DNA of 64,000 nt, from NCBI RefSeq assembly GCF_005876985.1, contig NZ_VAHD01000003.1, positions 434,001-498,000 of the forward strand, read 5' to 3'. Positions 50,901 through 59,143 of the stretch are shown here, in pieces. Under the pieces are notes generated by a model. It was not told the DNA's origin. It saw only the letters and a list, made by a program, of their open reading frames with translations, and did no database searches. The position numbers and the translations under genes were made by a program. This DNA comes from Rhodoferax bucti. Lineage in GTDB: Bacteria > Pseudomonadota > Gammaproteobacteria > Burkholderiales > Burkholderiaceae_C. How positions within the stretch are numbered: position 1 is the first letter of the stretch; each line of letters begins with the position of its first letter.

Positions 50901-51481
50901 TGAAGTTCGCACGACGACACTGGCTTCTGGCCACCCTGGCACTGGGTATTTCTACCCTTTTCGCCACGGCCCATGCCGAGAGCAATACCCCGAAAGTGCT
51001 ATTTCAAACCGCTGCAGGCAACTTCACGGTCGAGCTTTACCCGGAAAAAGCGCCTAAAACGGTAGAAAACTTTTTGCAGTACGTGAAAGACAAGCACTAC
51101 AACGGCACGATTTTTCACCGCGTCATTCCCAACTTTATGGTGCAAGGCGGCGGATTCAGCCCCGAGATGCAGCAAAAGGCTACGCGCCCCCCCGTGCCCC
51201 TAGAAGTAAACAGCAAATTAAAAAATAACCGAGGCACGATTGCTATGGCTCGTACCTCGGACCCTAACAGTGCAACTGCGCAGTTCTTCATAAATGTGGT
51301 GGACAACCAAAATTTGAATGCACCACGCCCAGATGGTTACGGCTACGCTGTATTCGGCGAGGTTATTCAAGGAATGGACGTTGTCGACAAAATCCGCAGT
51401 ACACCCACAACCAATTCGGGCATGTATCAAGATGTGCCCCGTACCCCCATCGTCATCAACTCGGCCACTTTGGCCCCTTAA
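50900..51481 (+). CDS. ppiA: Periplasmic cyclophilin-type peptidyl-prolyl isomerase
   Basis: 193 residues; ATG 50900 overlaps the preceding stop. A signal peptide (HWLLATLALGISTLFATAHA) makes it periplasmic. Cyclophilin motifs are [19 protein letters not shown] with the catalytic Arg, [22 protein letters not shown] with the Phe/Gln pocket, and YAVFGEVIQGMDVVDKI. It catalyses cis-trans isomerisation of Xaa-Pro bonds in exported proteins. The cytoplasmic paralogue lies 3 bp downstream. Confidence 0.93.
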   Translation: MKFARRHWLLATLALGISTLFATAHAESNTPKVLFQTAAGNFTVELYPEKAPKTVENFLQYVKDKHYNGTIFHRVIPNFMVQGGGFSPEMQQKATRPPVPLEVNSKLKNNRGTIAMARTSDPNSATAQFFINVVDNQNLNAPRPDGYGYAVFGEVIQGMDVVDKIRSTPTTNSGMYQDVPRTPIVINSATLAP

Positions 51482-51484
51482 ATC

Positions 51485-51991
51485 ATGAGCAATCCCCAAG
51501 TTGAACTGCACATTGCCACTTACGGCGTGATCACCCTTGAACTCGACCAGGACAAAGCGCCCAAGTCCACCGCGAACTTCTTGGCGTATGTGAACAAAGG
51601 CCACTACAACAACACGATTTTCCACCGTGTCATCCCCGGATTCATGATCCAGGGCGGCGGCATGGAGCCCGGCATGGCCCAAAAGCCCACGGATGCCCCC
51701 ATTGAGAACGAAGCCCAAAACGGCTTGAAAAACGCGGTCTACACCGTGGCCATGGCGCGCACTGGTGACCCCCACTCTGCCACCGCCCAGTTCTTCATCA
51801 ACGTGGCAGACAATGGCTTTTTGAACCACACGGCACCCAGCCAGCAAGGTTGGGGCTATGCCGTGTTTGGCAAAGTGGTGTCCGGTACCGACGTGGTCGA
51901 CAAGATCAAGGCCGTCAAAACCGGCCGCAAGGGCTTCCATGATGATGTGCCAAAGGAAGACGTCATCATTGAAAAGGCCGTGGCCCTCTAA
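51485..51991 (+). CDS. ppiB: Cytoplasmic cyclophilin-type peptidyl-prolyl isomerase
   Basis: 168 residues without signal peptide. Catalytic region [61 protein letters not shown]. About 60% similar by eye to the periplasmic protein 3 bp upstream, so the two arose by duplication or are ancient paralogues that are translated together. Same reaction in the cytoplasm. lpxH follows after 14 bp, as in many Betaproteobacteria. Confidence 0.95.
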   Translation: MSNPQVELHIATYGVITLELDQDKAPKSTANFLAYVNKGHYNNTIFHRVIPGFMIQGGGMEPGMAQKPTDAPIENEAQNGLKNAVYTVAMARTGDPHSATAQFFINVADNGFLNHTAPSQQGWGYAVFGKVVSGTDVVDKIKAVKTGRKGFHDDVPKEDVIIEKAVAL

Positions 51992-52005
51992 AGCCCACAC
52001 TGCCA

Positions 52006-52794
52006 GTGGAACTGCAAGCCCACAGCCACTGGCGGACGGTGGATGTAATTTCCGACATCCACCTGCACCCTTCCGAGCCGCTAACCCATGCGGCTTGGGA
52101 GCGCTATCTGCAGCATTGCCGTGCAGATGCACTCTTCATACTGGGTGATTTGTTTGAAGTCTGGGTGGGAGACGACGTTCTCGATACCGTAGACGGCTTT
52201 GAAAACCAGTGCGCAAACAGCCTGCGCGTGCTGTCCCAACGCACCGCGGTGTACCTGATGCACGGCAATCGCGACTTCTTAATGGGTCCTCGCTTGGCTC
52301 ATGCCTGTGGCGCAACGCTGATTCAGGACCCTTGCACCCTTCAACTCGGCAGGCAACGCTTGGTGCTCAGCCACGGGGATGCGCTCTGCCTGGATGACAC
52401 TGATTACCAACAGTTCCGGGCAACCGTGCGCACCGACACGTGGCAACATGCATTTCTAGCCCGGCCTTTACCAGAGCGTCAGGCCATCGCCCGAGAAATC
52501 CGTCAACGCAGCGAAACGGCGAAATCCAGCCAACGCGAATACGCAGATGCCGACACGGAAGAAACCTTGCGCTGGCTACACAACGTTCAGGCGCAGACCC
52601 TGATCCACGGCCACACCCACCAACCTGCCACCCACGCCTTGCCGGGCGGGCTGGAGCGCTGGGTGCTCAGCGACTGGCATCTGGATGGTGCCGCCCGCCG
52701 GGCCGAAGTGCTGCGGCTGCAATGCACACCGGAAACAGGCGCAGTCGCCATACGCCGGTTGGCGCCCGACGCCTCTGAAATTACTTGCTGCTAG
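52006..52794 (+). CDS. lpxH: UDP-2,3-diacylglucosamine hydrolase
   Basis: 262 residues from GTG 52006 (slightly longer than E. coli LpxH, 240). It cleaves UDP-2,3-diacylglucosamine to lipid X and UMP in lipid A synthesis at the inner-membrane face. Metallophosphoesterase motifs: DVISDIHLHPSEP, FILGDLFEVWVGDD, MHGNRDFLMG, LSHGDALCLDD and LIHGHTHQPATH. It follows ppiB and is convergent with the HD-GYP gene, with 14 bp overlap of the two 3' ends. Confidence 0.95.
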   Translation: MELQAHSHWRTVDVISDIHLHPSEPLTHAAWERYLQHCRADALFILGDLFEVWVGDDVLDTVDGFENQCANSLRVLSQRTAVYLMHGNRDFLMGPRLAHACGATLIQDPCTLQLGRQRLVLSHGDALCLDDTDYQQFRATVRTDTWQHAFLARPLPERQAIAREIRQRSETAKSSQREYADADTEETLRWLHNVQAQTLIHGHTHQPATHALPGGLERWVLSDWHLDGAARRAEVLRLQCTPETGAVAIRRLAPDASEITCC

Positions 52795-54412
52795 CCACCG
52801 CAGCGGACAAAGCCACGTCATCGATCTGCCAAGGGTCCAGGAACTGCTCTGCATAACGCAGATAGACGCGCTCGCGCACGAACACATCGAACAGATCCGG
52901 GTCGATATGGCCACCTTGGCGGAATTTCTCCATGATGTCCATGGCCTGCGAGAGCTTCATGCCAGGTTTGTACGGCCGGTCTTTGGCCGTCAAAGCTTCA
53001 AAAATATCGGCAATCCCCATCACGCGGGCCTGGACCGACATCTGCTCCCGGGTTAATCCCTTGGGGTAGCCCTTACCGTCCATACGCTCATGGTGGCCAC
53101 CGGCGTACTCCGGCACGTTGCGCAAGTGCTTGGGCCACGGCAACTGTTCCAACATTTTGATGGTCGCCACGATGTGGTAATTGATGACCTCGCGCTCTGC
53201 GGCCGTCAAGGTACCACCGCGGATGGTGAGGTTTTCCATCTCGTCCGCCGACAAGAACTCGGACTCCACACCTTCCGGGTTTCGCCAGGTTTTTTGTGTT
53301 CCAATCGTCCGCACCCGCTGCACCGCGTCGTCATTCAAAAACTCGCTGCCCTTGTTGGTGTGGCGCAAGAACGCACGCTCGTCGTCCAAGGCATCCATAT
53401 CAGCCCGGGCCTGCGCCATCAGTGCAGCCTCCGCGCCGGGGTCCTGGGATTCCCGCAAGGCCAGCTGGGCGCGCAAGGCCTCAATCTCCCGGTCTCGCTT
53501 GAGCACCTCGTAACGGGTATCGATCAATGCAATGCGGTCAAACAGGGTTTGCAGCTTGGTGGCTTTGTCCACCACATGGACCGGTGTGGTCACTTTGCCG
53601 CAATCGTGCAACAGGCCCGCGATCTTGAGCTCGTAGCGGTCCCGGTCGTCCATGTGAAATGCGGCCAATGGTCCATCTGTGGTGCGGTTCACCGCTTCAG
53701 CCAGCATCATGGTCAGCGCAGGCACCCGCTCGCAATGCCCGCCGGTGTAGTGCGATTTCTCGTCAATCGCCAAGTTGATGAGGCTGATAAAGGACTCGAA
53801 CAAGGACTCCAACTGGGTCATCAAGCCGCGGTTGGTGATGGCAATCGCCGCCTGGGACGCCAAGGACTCTGCGAGGCTCTGGTCCGTGTCGCTAAAAGGA
53901 CGCACCAAACCGGTTACGGGGTCGGTGGCATTGATGAGCTGCAGCACGCCAATCACATCGCCCTCGTGGTCCTTCATGGGCACCGTGAGAAAGGATTGCG
54001 AGCGATAGCCGGTGCGCTCATCGAAGCGTCTTGTGCCGGAGAAATCGAAGTTCGCAGCCGTGTAGGCATCCGCGATATTGACTGTCTGGTTGTGCAGCAC
54101 CGAGTAGGCGGCCACCAGCGAATCGTTGGGAGCCCCCTCCGCATTGCGCAGAGGCAGATCAGGAAAATCAATCGGCTTGCCCGAGGCACCGCCCATGGCC
54201 ATGTGCAGGGAGTCAGTGCGGATGATTTCAAACCGGAGGGCCTGACCATCATCGGTAACGCGGTACAAGGTCCCCGCATCGGCATGGGTAATGGTCTTAG
54301 CCGCAACCAGTATGTTGTCCAGCAGCCGGGTGATATCCCGCTCGCGGGACAAGGCCGTTCCAATGGCGTTGAGTTGCTCCAGCCTGCGCAGCAGGTCTTC
54401 GACTGAGTCCAT
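52781..54412 (-). CDS. GAF-HD-GYP cyclic-di-GMP phosphodiesterase candidate
   Basis: 543 residues from ATG 54412 (open to 54550, but the leader is unrelated). An N-terminal coiled coil (EDLLRRLEQLNAIGTALS) and GAF domain (LDNILVAAKTITHADAGTLYRVTDD to VIGVLQLINATDPVTG) precede an HD-GYP domain: GGHCERVPALTMMLAEAVN, LLHDCGKVTTPVHVVDKATKLQ (HD pair), and HHERMDGKGYPKGLTREQMS with the GYP signature. About 110 residues with a coiled coil (EVLKRDREIEALRAQLALRE) are inserted between the HD and GYP parts. HD-GYP enzymes hydrolyse cyclic di-GMP; the GAF ligand is unknown. Probably a motility/biofilm regulator. Confidence 0.88.
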   Translation of the reverse strand: MDSVEDLLRRLEQLNAIGTALSRERDITRLLDNILVAAKTITHADAGTLYRVTDDGQALRFEIIRTDSLHMAMGGASGKPIDFPDLPLRNAEGAPNDSLVAAYSVLHNQTVNIADAYTAANFDFSGTRRFDERTGYRSQSFLTVPMKDHEGDVIGVLQLINATDPVTGLVRPFSDTDQSLAESLASQAAIAITNRGLMTQLESLFESFISLINLAIDEKSHYTGGHCERVPALTMMLAEAVNRTTDGPLAAFHMDDRDRYELKIAGLLHDCGKVTTPVHVVDKATKLQTLFDRIALIDTRYEVLKRDREIEALRAQLALRESQDPGAEAALMAQARADMDALDDERAFLRHTNKGSEFLNDDAVQRVRTIGTQKTWRNPEGVESEFLSADEMENLTIRGGTLTAAEREVINYHIVATIKMLEQLPWPKHLRNVPEYAGGHHERMDGKGYPKGLTREQMSVQARVMGIADIFEALTAKDRPYKPGMKLSQAMDIMEKFRQGGHIDPDLFDVFVRERVYLRYAEQFLDPWQIDDVALSAAVASSK

Positions 54413-54494
54413 GGCTATCCCTCGGTAAGTACGCCCTCCCTCAAGGGCCGTGCCGATTGTTCCACAACCGGCACGGTTTTCAAGCCGGGCCGCC

Positions 54495-57221
54495 TTATCG
54501 CTTGAGCAGCACCTTGAGCACGTTTTGCAAACGGCGCGCCTGAGCGGCATCGAAATCAGCCGCTAGCACTTGGGCGGCATCTTGCGTCCAGGTTTGGGCT
54601 GGCGCCGGGTCGTTGCGGCGGGTCAGCAGCTTGAGTTGCAAACCACGGCGCGCATCCAGGTGCTCTGCCGGGGTGGGCACTTCGGCCGCCATTTCCAGGC
54701 GCAACAGGCTTTCCTGCGCGACTTCGGGTTTCACTGTGGCGCCAGTGCTTACCGCCTTGCTCCATACGGGACGGGCTTGCGCAGCGGTACGGCCACCCAA
54801 CTCTTGGGCAGACGGCAACAGGTTGGCGTCACGCTTTTCCCACGCAGTCAACAAATGCACCAAAGCCTCACCATGGGCTTGCGCGGCGAGCTTCTTCAGA
54901 GCTTGCTGGGCGTTCTCCAGGGCATCGCGCTGGGCACGGAAAGCCGTATCACCCAAACGGGGAGCGCTTGAGTGCGGCGCGCGTTCGCGATCGCCAAAGC
55001 CGCCCCGGTCGTCGCGGCGGGGGCCACGGTCACCAAAGCCAGGCTTGCCGGCATCGCGCCCGTCACGCCCACCGCGACCGCCGTCTTTGCGGTCATTCCA
55101 CTTGGAAGCACGGGGGTCCGCCGGTGTTTCTTTTTTCATACCCGGCCGGTCATCGCCGCGCACGGCCACCACCGGTTTGGGTGCAGGTTTGGGCGCGGGC
55201 ACCGGCTCAGCAGGCGCAGCCTCTGCATCCGGTGCAGGTGCCTCTGCTACATTTTCAGGAGCTGCTTGCGCAGAATCCGCAGGCGCTAGAGCCTCATTGG
55301 AGGCTTGAACTTGAACTTGTGCTTGGGCGGCCTGCTCACTGGCACCCACTGCCGCAACATCGGCTTGTGCCTGGGCTTGGCCGTGCAATGCGGCGTCCAG
55401 AGCAGCCATGGCGGCACGAATCGCCTGGGCATCGCCAGAGGCGTTGGCGGCCTCCAGAGCTTTGGCAGCATCCAACACGGTGCGATCGCGCGCACCCAAA
55501 GCCGCCTCGGCTTTTTCGCGCTCGGCACTCTTGCGGTTAAAAGCTTCGTCAATCGGCTTGCGGAAGGCATCCCACAGCTTTTGCTCCTGGCGGCGATCCA
55601 CCGGAATGGCGTGCGCCTGAGCTTGCCAGCGTTGCTGCAAGGATTTGACGGCATCGATGCGCAGCACCGGCATAGCGCCGAGCTGCTTGGCCTCTTCGAT
55701 CATGGCGTGGCGTGCGGCCAGGCTTTGGGCTTGCACCGCCTCCAAAGGCGCTGCTGCCTCTGCAAAAGCTGTCTTCCAGAGCGGTTGGAGCTCGGCAAAC
55801 ATCTTTTCACCGACGTGCCCGGCTTCACGCCAGCGGTCTGCGAACTGGTGCAGGATGCGGTTAAAGCCCTTCCAGTCGTCATCCAGGGCCGTGCGGTTGG
55901 CAGCGGCCCAGGCTTTCACTTCGTCAATCAGCGCCAAACGCTGGGCACGGTGTTCAGCGGATTCGGCCTTGACCTTCTCCAACCAGCCCTCGACTACTTT
56001 GTAGGCCTCGTTGCATGCTTCGTCAAAGCGCTTCCACAGCGCATGGTTGGGCACGCCGCCTTGGTCGGTTTGCTTCCACTGGTCGCGCAGGGTGCGCAAA
56101 GTCTCTTGCATTTTGCGGCCACCAATGGCCTGCCCGTCGGGGCGTTTGAGCAAGGCTTCGGCCTTGCCGACCAGCTCTTCACGGATTTGGTCGGCGCGCC
56201 AGCGCTGCCAGCCTTCCAACTCGCCAGCGGCAGCCAAAGCGGCATGCGCTTGGATTTCCAGCTTGGCGTCAATCAGTTTGCCAAATTCTTTGAGCGCATT
56301 GCGCAAGCCCGCTGCCGCACCTGCGCTGGCCTTGCCATGGCCTTCGCCCACTTCTTGTTCCACCGTAGCCAAAGCCGCCTTGACCGCAGCATTCGCTTTG
56401 GCGCGCAATTCCGGGTCCACTTTGGGTTTGTTGGCTTTAGGCGCCGTTTCCAGCGGAATGCCACGGGCCACGCGCAGCTCATCAGCCCACACGGGCACGG
56501 GGGGCAAGGGTGCGGCGGCGTCCTGTGCAGCGGCAACCGCCAAGGCCAAGGCCGCTTGGAAGGCATCCCAGACCACCAGCAACTGGCCTTTGGATGCATC
56601 CAACAAGGCGGGGAACTTCACATCCACACTCACCCAATTGACGTTGGAGACCAAGCCCTCGGCCTGTGCTTGCCAGTGTTGCACATCCGCACGCAAGGCC
56701 TCCACCGCGGCTTGGGCATCTGCCAAAGGTTTGGTCGACAGCACTTCAATCCGCTGCGCCAGCAGCACAGCGGCTTCGCGCTGCACCTGCACTTGGTGTT
56801 GCAGGTCTTCAATGCCACGCACGCGCTCGGAGAGCTGGGTCTTGATACTCAGCAAGGGCTCTTTACTCAGGGGAGCCCCCGCCTTGGCGGCATCGCGCTG
56901 CCAGGCAAGCGCGTCTGCAATGTTGAGCTTGGCGGTGTCGATCAGGGCCTGGGCTTTGGCAGCCCACTCGGCGGCGAGCACCTCTTGGCCTTTGGCGCGG
57001 CGCACTTCGTCCAGCTTCTCGCGCACCAGCTTGGCGGCACCCTTGTCTTTGACGCTGAGTTCCTTGAACACATCCGCCAAGTGCTCGTGGGTGGGCTGGG
57101 TGAGCAGCCAGTCCCGGATGCGGGAAGCCCGCTCCCCTGCCGTGGCGGCGGTGAAGGCACCGGCGGTCAAGCGGTCAAGGGTGGCGATATCAGTGGATTT
57201 GGCAGAAGAGTTCGACGTCAC
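54495..57221 (-). CDS. DUF349 repeat protein
   Basis: 908 residues from GTG 57221 (MTSNSSAKSTDIATLDRLTAG), chosen because the upstream part of the frame is unlike the family; the start is uncertain. Helical throughout, with several DUF349-type repeats (W..F...D..Y, e.g. LWKRFDEACNEAYKVVEGW, DDDWKGFNRILHQFADRWREAG, LWDAFRKPIDEAFNRKSAEREKAEA). The C-terminal third has a low-complexity Ala/Pro-rich and Arg/Gly/Asp-rich region (RKDGGRGGRDGRDAGKPGFG) similar to RNA-binding tails, and a final helical domain. DUF349 proteins are uncharacterised, with E. coli relatives of YccJ-neighbour type unknown. One 26-bp repeat falls in the Ala/Pro linker. A large cytoplasmic protein, possibly RNA-associated. 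Confidence 0.75.
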   Translation of the reverse strand: MTSNSSAKSTDIATLDRLTAGAFTAATAGERASRIRDWLLTQPTHEHLADVFKELSVKDKGAAKLVREKLDEVRRAKGQEVLAAEWAAKAQALIDTAKLNIADALAWQRDAAKAGAPLSKEPLLSIKTQLSERVRGIEDLQHQVQVQREAAVLLAQRIEVLSTKPLADAQAAVEALRADVQHWQAQAEGLVSNVNWVSVDVKFPALLDASKGQLLVVWDAFQAALALAVAAAQDAAAPLPPVPVWADELRVARGIPLETAPKANKPKVDPELRAKANAAVKAALATVEQEVGEGHGKASAGAAAGLRNALKEFGKLIDAKLEIQAHAALAAAGELEGWQRWRADQIREELVGKAEALLKRPDGQAIGGRKMQETLRTLRDQWKQTDQGGVPNHALWKRFDEACNEAYKVVEGWLEKVKAESAEHRAQRLALIDEVKAWAAANRTALDDDWKGFNRILHQFADRWREAGHVGEKMFAELQPLWKTAFAEAAAPLEAVQAQSLAARHAMIEEAKQLGAMPVLRIDAVKSLQQRWQAQAHAIPVDRRQEQKLWDAFRKPIDEAFNRKSAEREKAEAALGARDRTVLDAAKALEAANASGDAQAIRAAMAALDAALHGQAQAQADVAAVGASEQAAQAQVQVQASNEALAPADSAQAAPENVAEAPAPDAEAAPAEPVPAPKPAPKPVVAVRGDDRPGMKKETPADPRASKWNDRKDGGRGGRDGRDAGKPGFGDRGPRRDDRGGFGDRERAPHSSAPRLGDTAFRAQRDALENAQQALKKLAAQAHGEALVHLLTAWEKRDANLLPSAQELGGRTAAQARPVWSKAVSTGATVKPEVAQESLLRLEMAAEVPTPAEHLDARRGLQLKLLTRRNDPAPAQTWTQDAAQVLAADFDAAQARRLQNVLKVLLKR
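55246..55271 (+). repeat. 26-bp palindromic repeat inside the DUF349 gene
   Basis: GCTAC-N9-AGCTGC-TT-GCGC, antisense to the gene, in the Ala/Pro linker (coding SAQAAPENVAEAP). It shares GG before AGCTGC with the lpdA and aceF copies although the proteins are unrelated, so common origin by dispersal is likely. Confidence 0.6.
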
Positions 57222-57386
57222 AGCAGGCTCAGAAAGTAGGTGGTATGAATTAAGCAACCGCGTATTTTCGCTGGGAAATGCCCTGCCACCCGATGTTTTT
57301 ACGGAGCAGCGCGCTCCCGGACCGCGCGGGCGCGTATTCAGTGCGCCCAAAATACATCAAATACGCTTGCAGCCTACGTTTTATAT

Positions 57387-57412
57387 GCGCATGCAGCTAC
57401 AAATTACATAGC
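57387..57412 (-). repeat. 26-bp palindromic repeat, intergenic
   Basis: GCTAT-N9-AGCTGC-AT-GCGC on the minus strand, upstream of the DUF349 gene, with no terminator hairpin attached. Confidence 0.6.
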
Positions 57413-57521
57413 AAACCTGCCAAAGGCCAAACTACGCTCAAGCGTGATGCTTCTTGGAGAACACCAGAGAAGCGTATCTATATATAGAGAGCTCCTCGCC
57501 GTATCGAGCCGGCAAGCCCCC

Positions 57522-57630
57522 AAAAGAAAGCCCGGTGTGTCAGCCAACATGGCCACACACCGGGCTCGATGGCGACCCCGAGGGCCATGCCATCTGTTTC
57601 GCCACCCGGTGAGCGCGCTGTCATCGGGTG
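57522..57630 (-). ncRNA. Candidate small RNA with three hairpins
   Basis: On the minus strand three stems follow each other: CACCCG/CGGGTG extended by TGA/TCA (57603-57630), GATGGC/GCCATC (57568-57594), and a perfect 12-bp AGCCCGGTGTGT/ACACACCGGGCT (57529-57566) ending in CTTTCTTTT. This is the form of a small RNA with an intrinsic terminator. No promoter was identified and the frames on both strands use rare codons, so a protein is unlikely. It does not match an RNA family I recognise. Confidence 0.45.
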
Positions 57631-57901
57631 AACTGAGAGCAATAGATTGCCCTCGATCAAAAACCGGGGCCGCTTTATCGCACCGTCGCGGTGGACTGGC
57701 TACTGCCGGTTTCATGCCTGCAACTGCAGGTTCAGCAACTCTAGATACGCGCTCGGACAAATACCAAGACGCAATTTCTATGACGTTGAGGCTTTTGATT
57801 GAAGCGCCCGAATACGTCAATCCGATGACGCGCACGCAGGTTTCCAGAGGGAAAATGGCAAAAATCAAAACTGTCAAGCATATCGATTGAATTTGATATG
57901 G

Positions 57902-57931
57902 TTGACTTGACATATAAAGCCCCCCTAGAAT
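57902..57931 (+). promoter_or_regulatory. Sigma-70-like promoter for the transglycosylase gene
   Basis: TTGACT (57902-57907), 18 bp, TAGAAT (57926-57931). Transcription would start near 57938 and give a leader of about 175 nt before the gene at 58116. The leader contains ATCCC/GGGAT (about 57946-57960) and later GGCT/AGCC and GAGG/CCTC pairings (58050-58097), so it may be structured, but no riboswitch class fits. Confidence 0.65.
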
Positions 57932-58115
57932 CCGCCCATTCTCAAATCCCACCTAGGGATTACCCGCCCCGCTGCCGAACCCGGCATATTCAAATCGCTG
58001 CACATGTCGAGACGACGCCGCAGGATATTGATAGCGTACCAACCCAAACGAGGTGACTGAACTGCAGGCTTTACGGAGCTGGCAGCCAAGCCTCCCCGCC
58101 TAAGAAGGAAGAGCT

Positions 58116-58934
58116 ATGACAGCGACTACCCACTTTGCCAAAGGCCTTCGCACTGTTGCGAACGATATTGCCCAAGGTTTTTTTGAAATTACACACAACG
58201 GCTTCGCCCTTCTGGGCTTGGCAGTGATGTTTGCCATCATCACGATGGTGGTTCGCCCTGAAATCCGTCAGGAAACCGAAGTGCGCCTCATGGGCTGGTT
58301 ACAAGACCGCCATATTCAAACCACCGGCATGGTGGAAGAAATGGATGCCGTAGAGCGTGCCACAGCCAGCAACCCCAAGGATTTGCCCAAGCAGCAAGCC
58401 GCCGTGGCCTACTGGCTGAGCAAGAAATACAACGTGGCCCCTGAGCCGCTGAGCGCCTTGGTGGCAGAGGCCTATGAAACCGGGCAACGCTCGAAACTGG
58501 ACCCGACACTGATTCTGGCCGTGATGGCGGTGGAATCAGGCTTCAACCCCTTTGCGCAGAGCCATGTGGGCGCGCAGGGCTTGATGCAGGTCATGACCAA
58601 GGTCCACAGCGACAAGTACGAAGGCTTTGGCGGCAAGCTGGCGGCGTTTGACCCTGTGTCCAACCTGCGCGTGGGCGTCAAGGTACTCAAAGAGTGCATT
58701 GCACGGGCTGGCTCCATTGAGGGTGGCCTGAAATATTACGTAGGTGCAGCCAATATGGAAGCCGATGGCGGCTACGCAGCCAAAGTACTGGCAGAACATG
58801 GCCGCTTGCAAAACGTTGCTGCCGGCAAGCCCGTGCCCATGGCAACTCCTGTTCCCGTAAAAGCCGCAACACCCGCGGCTACCGACACGGCCCCCGCAGC
58901 AGAGAATGTGGCGAGCCTGTTTCATACATCCTGA
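58116..58934 (+). CDS. Membrane-anchored lytic transglycosylase (SLT)
   Basis: 272 residues; ATG preceded by GAAGGAAGAGCT. An N-terminal transmembrane helix (GFALLGLAVMFAIITMVV) anchors the protein; the catalytic domain begins at DPTLILAVMAVESGFNPFAQSHVGAQGLMQVM, with the catalytic Glu and the GLMQV motif, and ends with YYVGAANMEADGGYAAKVLAEH. The C terminus is Ala/Pro-rich. It cleaves the MurNAc-GlcNAc bond of peptidoglycan to give 1,6-anhydro products in the periplasm. It is separated from glyA by a riboswitch region, so it is an independent gene. Confidence 0.88.
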   Translation: MTATTHFAKGLRTVANDIAQGFFEITHNGFALLGLAVMFAIITMVVRPEIRQETEVRLMGWLQDRHIQTTGMVEEMDAVERATASNPKDLPKQQAAVAYWLSKKYNVAPEPLSALVAEAYETGQRSKLDPTLILAVMAVESGFNPFAQSHVGAQGLMQVMTKVHSDKYEGFGGKLAAFDPVSNLRVGVKVLKECIARAGSIEGGLKYYVGAANMEADGGYAAKVLAEHGRLQNVAAGKPVPMATPVPVKAATPAATDTAPAAENVASLFHTS

Positions 58935-58975
58935 TCCTCACAACCGGGGTACGCGCCTCGGTTAAACTCTCACCT

Positions 58976-59094
58976 GCACGCAACTGGCGATAGGCGTCAA
59001 CACCCGAGCGGTGTTGCTCGCTGACGTGGGACACCACTGGGAAGCGTGCCGCAATGCCATAAAGGCATTTGCGATCAGCCGTTCGCCTGGGCAG
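58976..59094 (+). promoter_or_regulatory. ZTP (pfl-type) riboswitch controlling glyA
   Basis: The leader carries the conserved pieces of the pfl/ZTP aptamer in order: P1 arms GCACGC (58976-58981) and GCGTGC (59044-59049), ACTGGCGA in the first junction, CCACTGGGAAGC closing the first half, then after a linker hairpin the 3' signature GCCGTTCGCCTGGGC (59078-59092). TAAACT (58963-58968) is a possible -10. The expression platform appears translational: CCTGTAG/CTACAGG (59096-59102 with 59114-59120) competes with AGTCCTT/AAGGACT (59101-59107 with 59134-59140), and the latter masks the glyA ribosome-binding site. ZTP accumulation signals folate shortage, which fits the glycine/folate enzyme downstream. 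Confidence 0.88.
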
Positions 59095-59143
59095 CCCTGT
59101 AGTCCTTGGTGACCTACAGGCCCAAATTCCTTGAAGGACTGCC

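Noticed and set aside
57404..57952. Frames on both strands (57404-57952 minus, 57444-57890 plus)
   Set aside because: Rare codons (AGA, CGA, ATA), no family features, and the hairpin series with a terminator fits a small RNA better.
58020..58110. Cyclic-di-GMP (GEMM) riboswitch before the transglycosylase gene
   Set aside because: AAGCCTCCCCGCCTAA resembles part of the consensus, but the GCACAGGGCAAAC half and the third helix are absent.
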